A stretch of 15,136 bases of DNA from assembly GCA_046704255.1 (NCBI GenBank), contig JBJKSH010000094.1, positions 1 through 15,136 of the forward strand. The letters are read 5' to 3'. Under the pieces are notes generated by a model. It was not told the DNA's origin. It did not search any database and saw only the letters and a list, made by a program, of their open reading frames with translations. Below, in pieces: positions 15,076 to 15,136 of the stretch; position 1 is the first letter of the stretch, and every line of letters starts with the position of its first letter. Source of the stretch: FEN-1297 sp046704255. GTDB lineage: Bacteria > Bacteroidota > Ignavibacteria > Ignavibacteriales > Ignavibacteriaceae. The position numbers and the translations under genes were made by a program.

Positions 15076-15136
15076 TTTCATAAATTCTTGCCTTTATTGC
15101 GAAGTGATTTAATTTTGTTTTCATACTCATGCATTC
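14989..15136. mobile_element. Left edge of a probable insertion sequence, continuing past the window
   Basis: CTGAAGTTACGC (14989-15000) followed by AAAAAGGC resembles the ends of the 68-bp hairpin at 5432. A minus-strand frame stops at 15010, only 22 bases inside this end, the arrangement typical of a transposase gene running to the terminal repeat of its element. The other end and any target duplication are outside the window, and the family was not recognised. Confidence 0.5.
15008..15136 (-). CDS. C-terminal end of an unidentified protein, possibly a transposase
   Basis: This open frame runs in from beyond the window and stops with TAG at 15010-15008. The visible 42 residues include MKTKLNHFAIKARIYEK and the end VNQLTLEFAK, mostly helical and basic with no recognisable catalytic motif. 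Its closeness to a terminal-repeat-like sequence is the reason to suspect a transposase; the residues alone do not prove it. A Met lies at the third visible codon, so a very short separate protein cannot be ruled out. Confidence 0.42.
   Translation of the reverse strand, partial: ECMSMKTKLNHFAIKARIYEKAIKVAYEELQQVNQLTLEFAK

Noticed and set aside
1..15136. CRISPR array, tRNA or rRNA genes
   Set aside because: No regularly spaced repeats and no cloverleaf or rRNA-like stretch were seen in any gap on either strand.

Overview
The window comes from an AT-rich Gram-negative bacterium. The outer membrane is implied by a TonB-dependent receptor and by a complete RND pump with its periplasmic adaptor and TolC-type channel. 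Several genes carry clear GGAG-type ribosome binding sites, and one promoter is a textbook sigma-70 type (TTGACT, 18 bp, TATACT). Both features argue against a typical Bacteroidales genome. Together with the gene families they suggest the Ignavibacteria/Chlorobi side of the Bacteroidota superphylum. That placement is inference, because no rRNA or marker gene is present.

Layout. Bases 1-4723 (+ strand) hold the 3' part of a TonB-dependent receptor gene followed by kduI, kduD and kdgK, a tight uronate-degradation operon. Bases 4724-5511 hold a small unrecognised acidic protein gene set among copies of a repeated 12-mer, CTGAAGTTATGC, in direct and inverted orientation. Bases 5512-8481 (- strand) form a second operon, transcribed ROK-family sugar kinase, then MFS transporter, then SIS-domain sugar isomerase-like protein. 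It has a strong promoter and a near-perfect 21-bp palindromic operator in its leader. Bases 8746-9171 encode a small exported HEAT-repeat-like protein, followed by a stem-loop. Bases 9439-14964 (+ strand) hold an RND efflux operon of adaptor, inner-membrane pump and outer-membrane channel, with junctions of 4 and 2 bases. At the right edge the CTGAAGTTAYGC motif returns next to the 3' end of a minus-strand reading frame. This looks like the end of an insertion sequence that has interrupted the gene after the TolC-like gene.

How the genes may work together. KduI, KduD and KdgK convert the unsaturated uronate released by polysaccharide lyases to 2-keto-3-deoxy-6-phosphogluconate. The aldolase that would finish the pathway is not in the window. 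The kinase, MFS and SIS operon looks like uptake and processing of a second sugar. One economical hypothesis is a polymer of uronate plus a second, possibly amino, sugar, such as a glycosaminoglycan. No lyase, sulfatase, GH88 hydrolase or deacetylase lies in the window, so this stays inference.

Most genes belong to known families. The least explained parts are the CTGAAGTTAYGC repeats around the 153-residue protein, the operator upstream of the kinase, and the right-hand insertion.
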